Below, piece after piece: positions 35,125 to 46,257 of a stretch of 64,000 nucleotides of DNA. Each line of letters starts with the position of its first letter. Positions within the stretch are counted from its first letter, which is position 1. The notes below the pieces were generated by a model. That model saw only the letters and a list, made by a program, of their open reading frames with translations. It had not been told where the DNA came from and ran no database searches. A program made the position numbers and the translations under genes. The stretch spans positions 1 through 64,000 of the forward strand of contig JAEQBH010000900.1 in the NCBI GenBank assembly GCA_016808115.1, written 5' to 3'. Source of the DNA: Tetrastigma voinierianum (taxonomy: Eukaryota; Streptophyta; Magnoliopsida; Vitales; Vitaceae).

Positions 35125-37508
35125 GTGAGTTTTCTCTTGATCTGGCACCTTTTCGGCCCTCTGTTTTTTTTCCTGTCTGTGCTTTGCAGGGTGGTGGGAG
35201 TGACTCTTTTTTCTTTGCTGTGTTCTGCTGGGTCTGACTGCTGCGCTGAAGCTTTATTCATTTAGTTGTTGAATTATGTTGAGTGTTCTGGGTTTTGGGT
35301 TCTGCGGATGATTCATTTGAGACGAAGTGATGAAGGTCAGGTATTTCTGATTTTTGTTTGTTTCTTTATTGTTATTATTTTTAATTTGCTGTGGTGACTG
35401 TTTTGGAATATGTTCCATTTTTTTTCATATTAATGGATCAACCATGATTTAGCTAATTTGAATTAGTAATTTTGGGGCTATGAATTCTAGGGTCCTTCTA
35501 AAGGAAAAATTTCCCAAAGTAGAAAAATTAAACAACTTCCAGATTTAGGGATGATTGCAGATAAATTGTAAAATTTTGTCTATGCTTCATTGTGAGATGT
35601 TTATCTCTATATATAAAAAAGAAGAAAAATCACTTCAGGGACAAGCTTTTGCTAGAAAATTTGGATAGCCTATTTCAATTTGGATTCAAAAGTGTCCTTA
35701 TATGCAGAGGGCGATATGGAATCAAATTTGTGGTGTGGCCATGGACACGTGGTACATCACATGGCACCCTCCAAAAAATCTGATGGATGGGGACACTGCT
35801 TACTGATTGGCGTTTGTAGTTCCTGTATTGAATGGGTTCATTTTAACCTTTAATAAAGGGGAGTCTACATGAAAGATTAAGATTAGATGAAAACTGAAAA
35901 AGCAAAAGAAAAATGGTTTCAATAGGTTCGATATGATACGAGATTTTGGCCTTAGAAGTGGCTAACCAGTGTATGACTGTCTATGGATGTATAACCATTA
36001 GATTCCATGATATAGCCTGTTCTTAGGACATGGAAACAAATACACAACTGAACTGTTGAATCTGCTTATCTTTACTCCAGGATAAACGCAGTGTATTTGT
36101 AGCATGGCATTTAGGACATGTTCCTCACAACATACCCTAAATATAAAGAAACTGTGAATCTGTTCCGTGACGCTTATTGTGAGATGGTTACAGGGCGATT
36201 GGACTTGCTCTGTGTCTATCGAGTTACTTAAGATGTTATAGCGTCCAGCACCATAGGGTGTCTGAAACGGGTGGACACGGTTGAAATCCTGCATCAGAAG
36301 ATACCAAGCCTTGATTATTAATATGGGAGGGGTTGAATATTCCCTTAAATGGAAATCATATTGATGACTTTGAATTCGCCCAAGTTGAAATTTTAGAAAG
36401 TGGTTGTGCACATTTAATTTTCTTGACATTGTGATTTGTTGTTCAATTGTTTTGAAAAAATTAAGCTGTGTAAACATGGACGGGACAAGACATGCATATA
36501 TATTATTACTGATAATAACCCAAAGAAAGTAGGCTATTTGACATGGCAAGACAAAAATATAAAAATTTATATCTATGCTATGTGTTAAGTCAATGCCTCA
36601 TTTCATGTTCCTCTTTGGTCCACACTGATATTACTTCCATGTTCCCTTGAGAAATCTATTAGGTAAGGACATGAAAAGAGTAGGAAAATCCATATTATTA
36701 TCTAAGCCTACTAATACCTTATAATCCATGTGACTACTATGCCAACTACTATCTCATTTTCTCTCTCCTTGGTTTCCACTTTTTTATTTTTTTTAACAAT
36801 ACACCCTCTCCCATGCTGTTACTAAAATGATTACCTCACATGACAGAAATTTATCAAATAAGCTATTGCCTTAGATTTATCTTCTTCAGCTAGCTTCAAT
36901 AAATGCCATCTGTTCATATTCCTAAGCAATATTGTCTGGCAAACATTAAATGCCACAATCCAAATTTCTATAGAAGGTCGAATTTTTTCCTTTTTCTGAT
37001 TCAAATCAATGTTATACAGTTATAGACTCGTATAACATTTCATTAATGTCCCTCCCACACAACGTACTATGCCTTCTGCTGGGTGTTTCTATTGGTAGTT
37101 AATTGATTTATGTTTTTAGACTATCAAATGAGCAATTTGTAATCGTTTACCCTATATGTGTGTGTGTATTTTATAGCCATATTTTTTTGGTTTTTTATAT
37201 AATTGTCATATCTTCCGATGCTGGACCTTGATGGTGGATCTAGCTCCCGATGCAGGAGCATAGTTTCTCTCTCATTAGTGCTTACAAACATTAACTCCGA
37301 CTTATACCTTGCTTCAGGCTATTCAATTATATATTCAATCAAGTGTCTTCAAACTATTAGATTGGTATTGTTAGTAGTCGATGACTAATTCATCTTTATT
37401 TTTTTAATGAAATGGAAAAGGCCAACTAAAACAAACATGAGAATTTTTTAGCTTGTAGATGTCTGAAACTCTATAATGAATACATTCTGTTTTCTTTCTT
37501 GTCGACAG
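35125..37508 (+). other. Leader intron of the KIPK gene
   Basis: A T-rich intron with GT and AG ends. I see no transposon domain. A 183-aa minus-strand ORF at 35998-36549 has no recognisable features. Confidence 0.5.
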
Positions 37509-39445
37509 GCTCCCCACAATTTGTAGAATTTGGATGCTGTATTTTGGGATCAGCACAGAACTCTTTTAAAGGTCTATGAAAACTTGGACAGTTTTTTAAT
37601 AAAACAGAGAACTGCAATGGATGGGTGGTCTTTAGCTCTCGCAACCCTCCATTCCATGATTTTCAGAAATGGGTTAATATTAACTCCGCAGAGCAATATC
37701 CATATCTGCTTATCGAGCAAGTCTAGCAAGATGGGTACATTGTCTTGCCAGTACTGAGAAACTGTTAACAACAAAGGAGTTGGATCCAGAATCTTTAAAC
37801 AAGACAGCCAAAGGCATCGTATGCCAGCTAAGAAACTCATTCCACAGAAGATGATATTAACTGCCTTTGAAGCAATCGGTTAACAGAATTTCAGGTAGGG
37901 TTTCAGGTATATCACAACGCCAGCAAAGATGCTTTCCGGAAGAGTGCAACGAAAAGACTGATTAGATCAGCTCTCCTCAATCAGCGGAATAGGGATTCCC
38001 AGAGTCTGTAAGTTTGGGAGCCAGGCACTAAGGGGTTTATGCATCTCTCAGGCATCAGAGATGGCTGCATAAAAACATTGTCAAAGCCAGTAGGTTTGTC
38101 GGCTCTCTGAAGGAACTATCAAAAAAAGATTGTATAGGGCGGTATATTGTGATCCGCTTAATCTGGTCTTCCCTTTAATGATGGTAAGGGGAATTTGGTA
38201 GAGCTCCCTGTCCCTTATGCAATATTAATTGCTTTTTCTGAGAGATACAGCCGGTCACTGGTCCCAATTGCAGAGCTGCCATACATCAGTTTGCCTATTT
38301 GTACTCTTGTTGCTTACGCAATAAAGCAAAAGTTTTAATGCCAGTTTCTTATCAAGAATTTCGCAATAGGATAGACTGTCTTTCGCTAGAAGGGATTGGC
38401 AACGGAAAAGTCAAATGTGAAGAGTTGAACAGAATGGAAAACAGAAAGCGTAAGCATTCTTTGAAGGTTCAGCGTTATCACAAAGGCCACTCACCAAAGC
38501 CAGATGCGATCTATTTCTATGTCGAATTAGGTTAGCCAAAATACTGACACTAGACAAGGGGCTGAAAGGTTGTGACCTTTTTCGCACCTCCGCACCAGTG
38601 CCCAAATGCCATGCCCGTGCAGCAATAATACGTGCACCTGATTGCCGCCCTTGTGGAGCAAGAACTTTGTTAAGAAGAAAGTAAAGCTGGATTCAGCTTC
38701 AGCCATCTCTGCCACTCTGCAAATAAAAATCCAAGGGCGGAACTGTCATAACATCTAATCCAGTGTGCAGTAGATCGGCTTTCCAGACATGCAAATTCAC
38801 ACGTAAGAATGAAAGTAAAGAAAATGAGAAAGCTCACCAGCATCCAGCAGTAGAAACAAGACATTGTAGTTAGTCTGATGTTAGGGACCTGACAAGTAAA
38901 TCCACAGTTCAAACTGCAGCAACAGAAGGCGAGGAGGTGTTGACAAAAAAGGCTTGAAAGACGTTGATCAAGTGAAAAGGGAGTTCCTCCCAAAGTCTAA
39001 AAGGGCACGACATAGCACTAGCACCAGTATTAGTGTGAGGAAAAAGTTATCATATAATCGAATGTAGTGAACAGGCCCCCATGTCCAAAGACTTGAGATT
39101 GGAGGCATTAACAGCGGTCTGAAGGCATGAAACTTTAGTTTGAGAAACTTCAAAATGATCTGTATGCTGTTTGGACATTGGGACTGGTTTTATCTTGGTT
39201 GAGTGACCTGGCACAACCGCTAGGTTTGGTTTTGAAAATTATGATAATAACTTCGCAACTATAAAGAAATGTCTAGAGCCTAAACTGAAAGAGAAAATAT
39301 TTGCAAATGCTGATCATCCCATTTCCCACAGTATGCCCATTTCACAAATAGATGTTTTCCTATGCGCTTGGTTCAGGAACATTGTCCAGGTGGTGACTCA
39401 GGCCGCCCATATAGCTAACCCTAACAGATTTCTCAACAGCTGCAG
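37509..39445 (+). pseudogene. KIPK: KIPK exon 2: N-terminal region and kinase N-lobe
   Basis: The acceptor is GTCGACAG before 37509 and the donor is CTGCAG followed by GTAAGAATG at 39446. The exon encodes, in shifting frames, the Ser/Lys-rich N-terminus (HSTEDDIN near 37840, GLCISQASEMAA at 38034, KAKVLMPVS near 38329, and FQTCKFTRKNESKENEKAH near 38790). It then encodes the start of the catalytic domain (MSKDLRLEA near 39080, LGLRNFK-like and GHWDW-like text where the Gly-rich loop belongs, HFT-like, CPGGD at 39383). The break before helix D/E of the kinase matches the conserved intron of D6PK/KIPK relatives. Every stretch of readable frame is about 10-25 codons. The ATP-binding Lys cannot be placed with certainty. 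Confidence 0.75.
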
Positions 39446-40499
39446 GTAAGAATGACCTAAGCCCATTTGATAGTTTGTTTAGTGAAGAGTATTTGAATTC
39501 ATAGCGAATATACTTTACCTGTGTGTATATTTAAAATAGATTGTAGCCATTTGAACTTTTAATATCAAAACTCTTATCAATTTTCTTTCCTTTACAATAT
39601 ATTTCATAATCATTTCTTCGAGCTCTATGTTGCTTCATATGTCTTGCTTGGAATGTTTTTGGTTGGCTATGCATCTTGTTCTAACCACATGAAAGCTGTT
39701 TGAGGGCTTCAGCAGCAAATTTGTGGTGATGCATGGACTACAGACATCAGTTTGATAATGTAATTTTAGATCACATTTCTCACACATGCTATTCATTTAT
39801 GCCGGAACTGTGGAAAACCTTACTTCATTCATAAAGTTCTATGGTGGAATAGAAGCTCCTACATTTGACTCTGAGTTTTATAGCTGTTCTCCCTCTCAAT
39901 GGTATCTGGCCCTTTTTTATTTCTGAAACTCTTGGTGATATATAAATGCCACTGTTTTTAGTGGCATTGTTTTTAGTGCCTTTGAAGCTAAGTTTAAATT
40001 TTAATCTTGTATTCCGTTTGAATTAATCAGCAGAATATTGTGGAAGCTTGAACAAATCAGCTGGAAGGCCCACTGGTTTTTAAGATTGAACACTCAAATA
40101 AAACATCATCTGGTGTTACAAAGCACAAACAAATAGCTTGAATAGAGCCAGGTGCCGTATATGTGTTTCACAAGCGAGAACTAGCAACAAAGGTTAGGCT
40201 ATGGGGCACCTTATGAATGACAGCTTCCCAAGGTTTCTTCGAGATGTAGTTCAGCTTCTGGAGCTTCTCCCAACTTTTACTTACTACTAATAAATAGAAA
40301 TTAGGTGCTTGTTACTTTTTGAAGCAATCTTAGGTTAAAATGGGTGCTGACTTCGGAGGTTAAACGCCATAATCATTTTTGATGCGGAACTTAGCTTTGG
40401 GGATTCGTTCTAACTGAGATTAAGAGACGGCATTATGAGATTGACGAAGATCATCCTGACCGTTTTCCTATCTTGTCTGATCTGATGCCATCGCCGCCA

Positions 40500-41340
40500 C
40501 TCCTGTGCTCCGGCGCTGCCGAAGTCCTTCTTGTAAATAAATACCTGTACATGCCGGTTGTAAAATGGTAGACCTGAAACCTGAAACACATTCCGTTCGG
40601 GAAGACACGGGTACATCATGCTGATTTCGACTATGTCCCTCAGGATGTGCTGTTAATCCACGCTGGAAATCAGCTTCACCTGTTGTAGAGCAGCAGCCAA
40701 ATGTAAAGAAGGCCTCAAGTCCCTGCAGGTGACTGATTCCAGAAATGCAGCGCACCTTCTGGGTTTTCAACCATCCTGGCAAGTCCCAGCTACTCCCAGG
40801 CTCACCACAACAAAAAGTCGAGAGAAGCAAACCCACCTGGCGCTCAGGTCAGGCCTCCCTCCTGAGCTGGTGGCCAGCCCGGCCGTCCATAACTCCTTCG
40901 TGGGAACCCTCACAGTACTGCATTCCCAGAGATAATCAAGGAGGGGCCATGGGAGTGCAGTAGATTGGTGGACCTTTGGGATATTCCTGTATGAGCTTTT
41001 TATATGGAAAGATGATCGCGGTCTGGAAACGAGGATACGTTAGCCAGTGGTCTCACATAGCCTCTCAAGTTCCTAGAACCCAATGGTTAGTTTTCAGGTA
41101 AGATTTGATCAGAGGTCCATAGTGAAGGAGCCAGAGAACCGGCTAGGATCAGTAGGGCGACGGAGGGCCCACATCACCTTCTAGATCAAACTGGGCCTGA
41201 TTCACAGTATCCCACCTGAATGCCCAAATCAAAGACACAAAGTGGCAGCACTGGCTGGGATGGGATAAGATGGGATCTTTATTTGATTGAGCATGTGAGT
41301 ACGTGAGCGTGGCAGCACAGAGTCTGCCTGATGTAACAAG
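40500..41340 (+). pseudogene. KIPK: KIPK exon 3: kinase C-lobe
   Basis: The exon starts near AEVLL (about 40518) and continues with the catalytic loop DLKPE, then DFD. The long AGCVIII insertion in the activation segment follows (SASPVVEQQPNVKKASSPCR in shifting frames, 40670-40725), then LPPELVA, NSFVGT, PEIIK (40926), GHGSAVDWWTFGIFLYEL, DLIRG (about 41107), KEPENRL (about 41128) and NWA-like text near 41190. Exact acceptor and stop are not resolved because of indels. Transcript-like sequence with AATGTAATTG near 41505 may hold the poly(A) site. Confidence 0.78.
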
Positions 41341-41763
41341 ATATTTGATACAGAACACAATGAAAGGTAAAGTTGAGTCTGATTGTTCTAGCTTAAACTT
41401 TCCTCCTCCGATTGCTTTTGAGCTTCAAAGTCTGGACCGTAGATTTTCCATCCTTATTGTAATTTGTAAACTTGATTGATCATGGTCATAGAGCTTACTT
41501 ATATGTAAATGTAATTGGGAAAATTGGTACATCTTAGAATGTTAGTTTATATATAATATCATATATATATTATAATGACACTGGGAGTACTTGAGATGGA
41601 GATGAGGGTCATGTGTTTGTTTAGGAACTAAAACGATTTTTCGACAAGTGGAACACCTCGAAACGAAAAATATGATAAGATGGATTGAAACTAAGCCACT
41701 ACACACAAATAAAATGAAAATTAATTTTAAATTATTTTCTTTCAATGTGTCATAAATCCCATG

Positions 41764-42480
41764 TTGGAATGTATTCAAATTTCCAGTTAGTATAGGAATC
41801 TTTTTTAAAAAGAATATTATACATAATATTCAGATCATTATATTATTTATAATAATAGATTTTCTCATTAAATAAATTAAGATTTTCATAAAACATAATG
41901 ACTCATTCATAAAAACAAAGATAGAAATGAACCTATAGATTATACTAGATGTATAAAGATGTTGAGAAGAACTATAGATAATTCATTTATAAAGGAGAGT
42001 TTATAAATTCAGAGTATGAAAACAGATGCTTGATAACTCCATTATGTGGAAGCCCTAATCCTTAAAATCGTGACAAATGGAAATCTCTCTAAAATCTCGA
42101 TTATCTTTGTATATAAGGTATTTTATCTTTATGTTCCAACTAATATTATTCTGCACAAAAAGCTCTCACTTAAAAAGTATAAAAGATTATTAAAGTACAT
42201 AAAATGAGTTGAGATGAAGGTGAGTTAATTGCTTTTTTATTGGAATATGACTTAAAGATTATCAGTCTGAGGTGTAGATTGTTAAAATATGTTTTAAATT
42301 CATTATTAGACAGATTCTTATTTCATATGTTGATATATTATTTATATTGAACCTTTCTTGTCAAATAAATAAAAATTTTCTCATAATGTGAGTTGTTAGA
42401 ATTCACATATGGTAGTTCTATTCTTTATTCTTAAGATATATCAAGATTTTCGAAGATTCCTCTTATATGTATGTAATCAT
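41764..42480 (+). mobile_element. TRIM-like copia LTR relic
   Basis: TGTTGGAATGTATTCAAATT (41764) and TGTTAAAATATGTTTTAAAT (42283) begin two related AT-rich segments. Both share an ATATTATTTATA...TTTTCTCAT...AATAAAT region in the same order. The text GAGGTGTAGA just before the second copy looks like a decayed polypurine tract. Only about 110 bp lies between the copies, as in terminal-repeat retrotransposons in miniature. The second copy appears cut by the retroposon at 42492. Similarity is partly masked by AT-richness. Confidence 0.4.
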
Positions 42481-43029
42481 GATTGATCCAAAATTCAAGA
42501 AAACTTATCTCTTAAACCCTAGTTGTTCCCTTCATCTGTTTTTTTTTTTTAGGCCCTCGTTCGTTAGAGATGAAGTGTGATTTTTTTGTCATTTTAACCT
42601 AAAATCACTTATTCCATCATTTTCTTCCAAAGATTTGAATTTTCTTTTTCAATAAAACAGTTTTTCCGCTACCAATCTAGTTTGCCTCGTTTTCGTGTTT
42701 CTTGCTGTCCATCTGCTATGGCGTGTTTTGTTGTTAACTTGTTACAATGAATAGTTATGTCGCCATGGCAATTTTTCGCAAGCTTGCACAGCAAGCTAAC
42801 ACAAAGTCTGACCTTATTATACCATCAAACCAAATTACGTTTATCAAGATGACCCAATGATTTTGCATTTAATATCGTTCAAGTAATGAGAGATCATTTT
42901 GCTATTAACCCGATGTTACGTCATCCTCTAAAGTTTATAACACTTTTGATTCTGTGTTTCATTGTATTGCTAACAATCAATAAATTTATCTTTTAAAAAA
43001 AAAAAAAAAAAAAAGCATGATTGATCCAA
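42478..43029 (+). mobile_element. Poly(A)-tailed retroposon flanked by 14-bp direct repeats
   Basis: CATGATTGATCCAA is present at 42478-42491 and exactly again at 43016-43029. The second copy directly follows a run of about 20 A, preceded by an AATAAA poly(A) signal (42979-42984). The enclosed 520 bp begins with mRNA-leader-like text (TTAAACCCTAGTTG). It is richer in GC than its surroundings and does not show LINE or SINE features. These are the hallmarks of an L1-mediated insertion of a processed transcript. No intact ORF or known protein is recognised, so the source may be a 3' UTR, a non-coding RNA or a strongly truncated mRNA. Confidence 0.8.
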
Positions 43030-44895
43030 CTATGTTAAAATCTAGTTTAAAAACTGCTCGCTCGCGAAGTCTCTAATCACGAAGTCATCTTTGCTTTAGT
43101 CAAATTGATATCTCTCCTCAGATTTATGAATGATATAATCTACATTTTAGAGACTAAATTCCAATAGGTAATCTCTAGCTCTCAACTCAAAATCACTGCT
43201 CATTCTTCAACATTCATTTTTTAAAATAATAATATTTTAAAATACGACAGATAATACTTTTATTTCTTACTTAAGTATAAAATATAAAACAATATTAAAT
43301 AAATAAAAATAGATTAAAACCTAAAAATGCTTTTTAAATTAATAAATTATATTATAAAGCATAATATTATATTAGAAAATAAAACAACATTAAAAAACTA
43401 CATAATGAAATAACAGTTAAATTATAACCAAATGATAAAAATTAAATATTAAAAACCAATACAAGTAGAATTACCCCAACACTATATCACATACTCCATT
43501 AAAATTACAAAATTACTATCATTAGGATCACTTGATCCACTTGATTAGGAGTTGCAAATTACTTTTCAAAAGGTATAATAACAATGTTTCTTATAGTTAA
43601 TATATTGTTTGCGAAATGATGTGCAAAACATCGTATGATGTAATTTCTCTATTGTTATTTTTTCAAAACAATCTCAATTCACCAAATCAGCCAAAACACC
43701 TTAATTCAGCCTAAAGGTGCACAAAATCAAATATGGAGACCCTACTTGAGCGTCGTAGAAACCGTAGGAAGCCTTAATACTAAAATGAATTATGCTAAAA
43801 TAATTTTACTACATTATAAATGAAAAGGACATAAATTTCCAAAAATAAATTAATTCTAAATGAATATAATAAAACAATTTTTACTATATTATAAATTAAA
43901 GAATTCAAAAATCAATAAAATAATAAATAATAAAAAATAAAAAAATATCTTGAAAAATAAAATATGTTATAAAAATATTAAAATAATTATTTTATTATTA
44001 TACACAAAATAGGAAAGAATAATAGTATCATAATAAAATAATAAGGGAATATATGTTTACTAAATGTGAATGCCATCATTATGAACAAATAGTAAATTCT
44101 CAAAATATCAATATCCACTATTCATATATTTGTTTAGATATGAAAATATAACTCATTTTAATTGAAGATAGAGAGTAAAATAAAGCATTATTAGAGATGC
44201 TCTAAATAATAAATAATATAAATGAAAATAATAATAATAATAATAATTATTATTATTATATAATAAGAAAAGACAATTAACATTTTTAATGTACTAAAAC
44301 CCTAAGCGTCTCTCCCCTCATTTTCTCTCGTATTGTTATCTTCAAACCCATTTTTCTGGAGTAAGGAGGAATGATTTTTTGACAATTTTCGACCAAATCA
44401 CTCTATTTCCATCTCATTTATTTTCATGACAGTTTTCGTCATTCACTGTAAATTTACGCGCTTTATCTTATTTTTTAAGTTGTCGTCGATTTATCGACGT
44501 TTGATTTGTGACCATTTTATTAAGGGCCATGAGCACTATATCTGTACGGATGATTTATGATTTGCATGCATAGTGCTGATTCGATCAATCAAATGATCAA
44601 ATTGGCCACCACAGATATATTAAAGAATTGCATCGAAAAATATTATAAATAAGTATTATCAAACTTTATTTTGATTTATTATACTATTAACCTCGATCCT
44701 ATTTCATTTTATAATGATTTTACGATTCAGCGATATTAGATTTATCGATCTATCATGAACTGATAAAAACATATTATTTTTCTCAAGAGATAAATATATA
44801 AAAAATAGAAACCTAAACCCATCGTTTCATATCCAATCATCCAAATAAAGAAGGGAATTTCAGGAGGTAGGAAGACGGGAAGCGCTGAGGGCTCA
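43030..44895. other. AT-rich intergenic region before the phosphatase gene
   Basis: Simple-sequence rich, including (AAT)n-(ATT)n near 44226-44256 that is self-complementary. Near 44195 the words ATTAGAGATGCTCTAAAT form a small palindrome resembling MITE ends, but no element can be closed. No gene is recognised. Confidence 0.55.
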
Positions 44896-44903
44896 ACCAT
44901 AGA

Positions 44904-45250
44904 GTGGCAACCCATCCTAATTTACCATTTTGCCACTGCCCCTCATTTTCCTCTCTAAACCGCCCACTCAGGTCTGTCCCTTCCTCCCTGCCCATCCTTC
45001 CAAAACCTCAGCCTAACTCTGTTCTCCACAGACCTAATTCATTCCCTCTTCCCTGTAGGCCTTGCATCTTCATCAATGGCTTCTGACCATCCACTGACAC
45101 ACATGACCAAGCCCTTTCTGTCTTCTTTGGTGTGTCTTGGCAACATCTCGCAGAAGCCCAGCCGCTGAGGGTGTCTTCACTAATGCTGTCGTGGTTAGGC
45201 AGAGGTCAGATCTCAAGCCCACGATTCGCGGCACCATTAATTATCATGAG
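44904..45250 (+). pseudogene. Phosphatase exon 1: transit peptide and P-loop
   Basis: ATG at 44904 opens 60 codons ending at TGA (45084-45086). The continuing homology (ATGGCTTCTGACCATCC at 45076, THMTKPF) is in another frame. The active-site segment reads GTGTGTCTTGGCAACATC followed by CGCAGAAGCCC. One base before it and one within it look inserted, so Cys and Arg of the C-x5-R motif fall in different frames. The donor is CATGAG followed by GTAAAA at 45251, phase 0. Confidence 0.75.
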
Positions 45251-45542
45251 GTAAAAATTGGTGGTTTTATGTGTTAGTGTTTCTTCTTGTTTCTGAATCC
45301 TGCACAGCTGATGCCACGCATGCAGGAACAACCCCATGGAAATGACTGATGTGATATTGGCTCCCGTTTGATTGAAGTTGTGTGTTTGCTCTGGTCCTAT
45401 AAGGTGATATGATCAATGAGCTAATTTTTATTCTTTCCTTCAACTTTTAGGTAATAACAGAGTTAATAGCTTTGACAAATTATACTGCTTTGAAATTCAA
45501 GTAGCATCCCGACTTTTGCCAAGCCTCCTTTACTAATAACAG

Positions 45543-45679
45543 GGTAATCTAGCAGACTCAAGAATGAGGGGCTGCTTCTTAAAAAGGCGGGATTGAGATA
45601 ATTTCCATCTCAAGGCCCATCCGGCCATCTGACTTCAGAGATTTGAATTTCAACCTTGCAATGGATACTACAAATAGAG
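45543..45679 (+). pseudogene. Phosphatase exon 2
   Basis: The acceptor is AATAACAG at 45542. It reads GNLADSRMR in frame with exon 1's end, then shifts near 45570. The later part reads PIRPSD (about 45618) and LAMDTTNR (about 45655) in two other frames. The donor is AATAGAG followed by GTAGGA, phase 1. Confidence 0.78.
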
Positions 45680-45815
45680 GTAGGAAAAGATTCAGTTGGT
45701 ATTCAAGTTTGTGACTGCTTGGGTTTGAGTCAAACTAAGATGGTTCTCTGATGCTTTTCATTCATGCAATTGGTTATTTATTCATTGTTTCTTTCTGTGT
45801 TGATCTTACTTGTAG

Positions 45816-45883
45816 ATGCTATAATGGAGGCTTTTAATAGGTGGAGATTTAGAGAAACCCTCCCTGCTGATGCACATAAAAAG
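45816..45883 (+). CDS. Phosphatase exon 3
   Basis: This exon is intact. The acceptor is CTTGTAG and the donor is AAAAAG followed by GTTAGG. With the last base of exon 2 it encodes DAIMEAFNRWRF and RETLPADAHKK without gaps, matching the helix region after the second conserved Asp loop of LMW-PTPs. Confidence 0.85.
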
Positions 45884-45962
45884 GTTAGGAAGGTTTTATA
45901 TATTCTGGAGTTTTAAGTTGTGAATTTTGATTTTTAGGCTCATGGGAATATTCACCTTTCAG

Positions 45963-46047
45963 GTCAAGTTAATGTGTTCATTGTGAAACACATAAACTGA
46001 AGTCCCTTGATCCTTACTATGGGGGACCCTGAAGGTTTTGAGAGAAG
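45963..46047 (+). pseudogene. Phosphatase exon 4
   Basis: The acceptor is CACCTTTCAG. It begins VKLMCS in frame, then shifts. The segment GAAGTCCC-TTGATCCTTACT followed by ATGGGGGACC still spells the PDPYYGG acid-loop region, whose Asp is the general acid, if one base is ignored. The donor is AGAGAAG followed by GTAATG, with two extra bases before it compared with the family. Confidence 0.72.
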
Positions 46048-46257
46048 GTAATGTATAGTCCACCATATGATTTGGTAAATGTAGGAATTAAGGTGGGGAA
46101 CAAAACATTTTATGTGCTTGGATGAAATGGACCCCATATCCCTAATTATGTATACGGTAATCATAACAAGTTTCCATGTCCGTGATACATATAATGGGAA
46201 CAAATGCTAGGTTCATGATAACAGTTATTGCCATGTCATGAGGTCCCAGTTTCAACA

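Larger units (their letters stand above)
34870..41340 (+). pseudogene. KIPK: KIPK-like AGCVIII protein kinase gene (frame-disrupted)
   Basis: KIPK (KCBP-interacting protein kinase) is a plant Ser/Thr kinase of the AGCVIII group with a long Ser/Lys-rich N-terminus before the catalytic domain. In order I can read: a probable 5' UTR exon; an N-terminal exon with HSTEDDIN, GLCISQASEMAA (38034-38069) and KGNLVEL; the kinase start (MSKDLRLEA, then LGLRNFK-like); CPGGD (39383-39397); then, after an intron, DLKPE (40571-40585), DFD (40623-40631), NSFVGT (40891-40908) and GHGSAVDWWTFGIFLYEL from 40945. DFD instead of DFG is the AGCVIII signature. Frames change every few tens of bases through 1-2-nt indels and there are stops, so no full protein can be read. 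This is either a pseudogene or poor consensus. D6PK-type relatives share the catalytic motifs, but the N-terminal motifs point to KIPK. Confidence 0.8.

Noticed and set aside
35998..36549. 183-aa minus-strand ORF in the kinase leader intron
   Set aside because: No recognisable domain or motif, no supporting splice or promoter context, and typical intron composition on the other strand.
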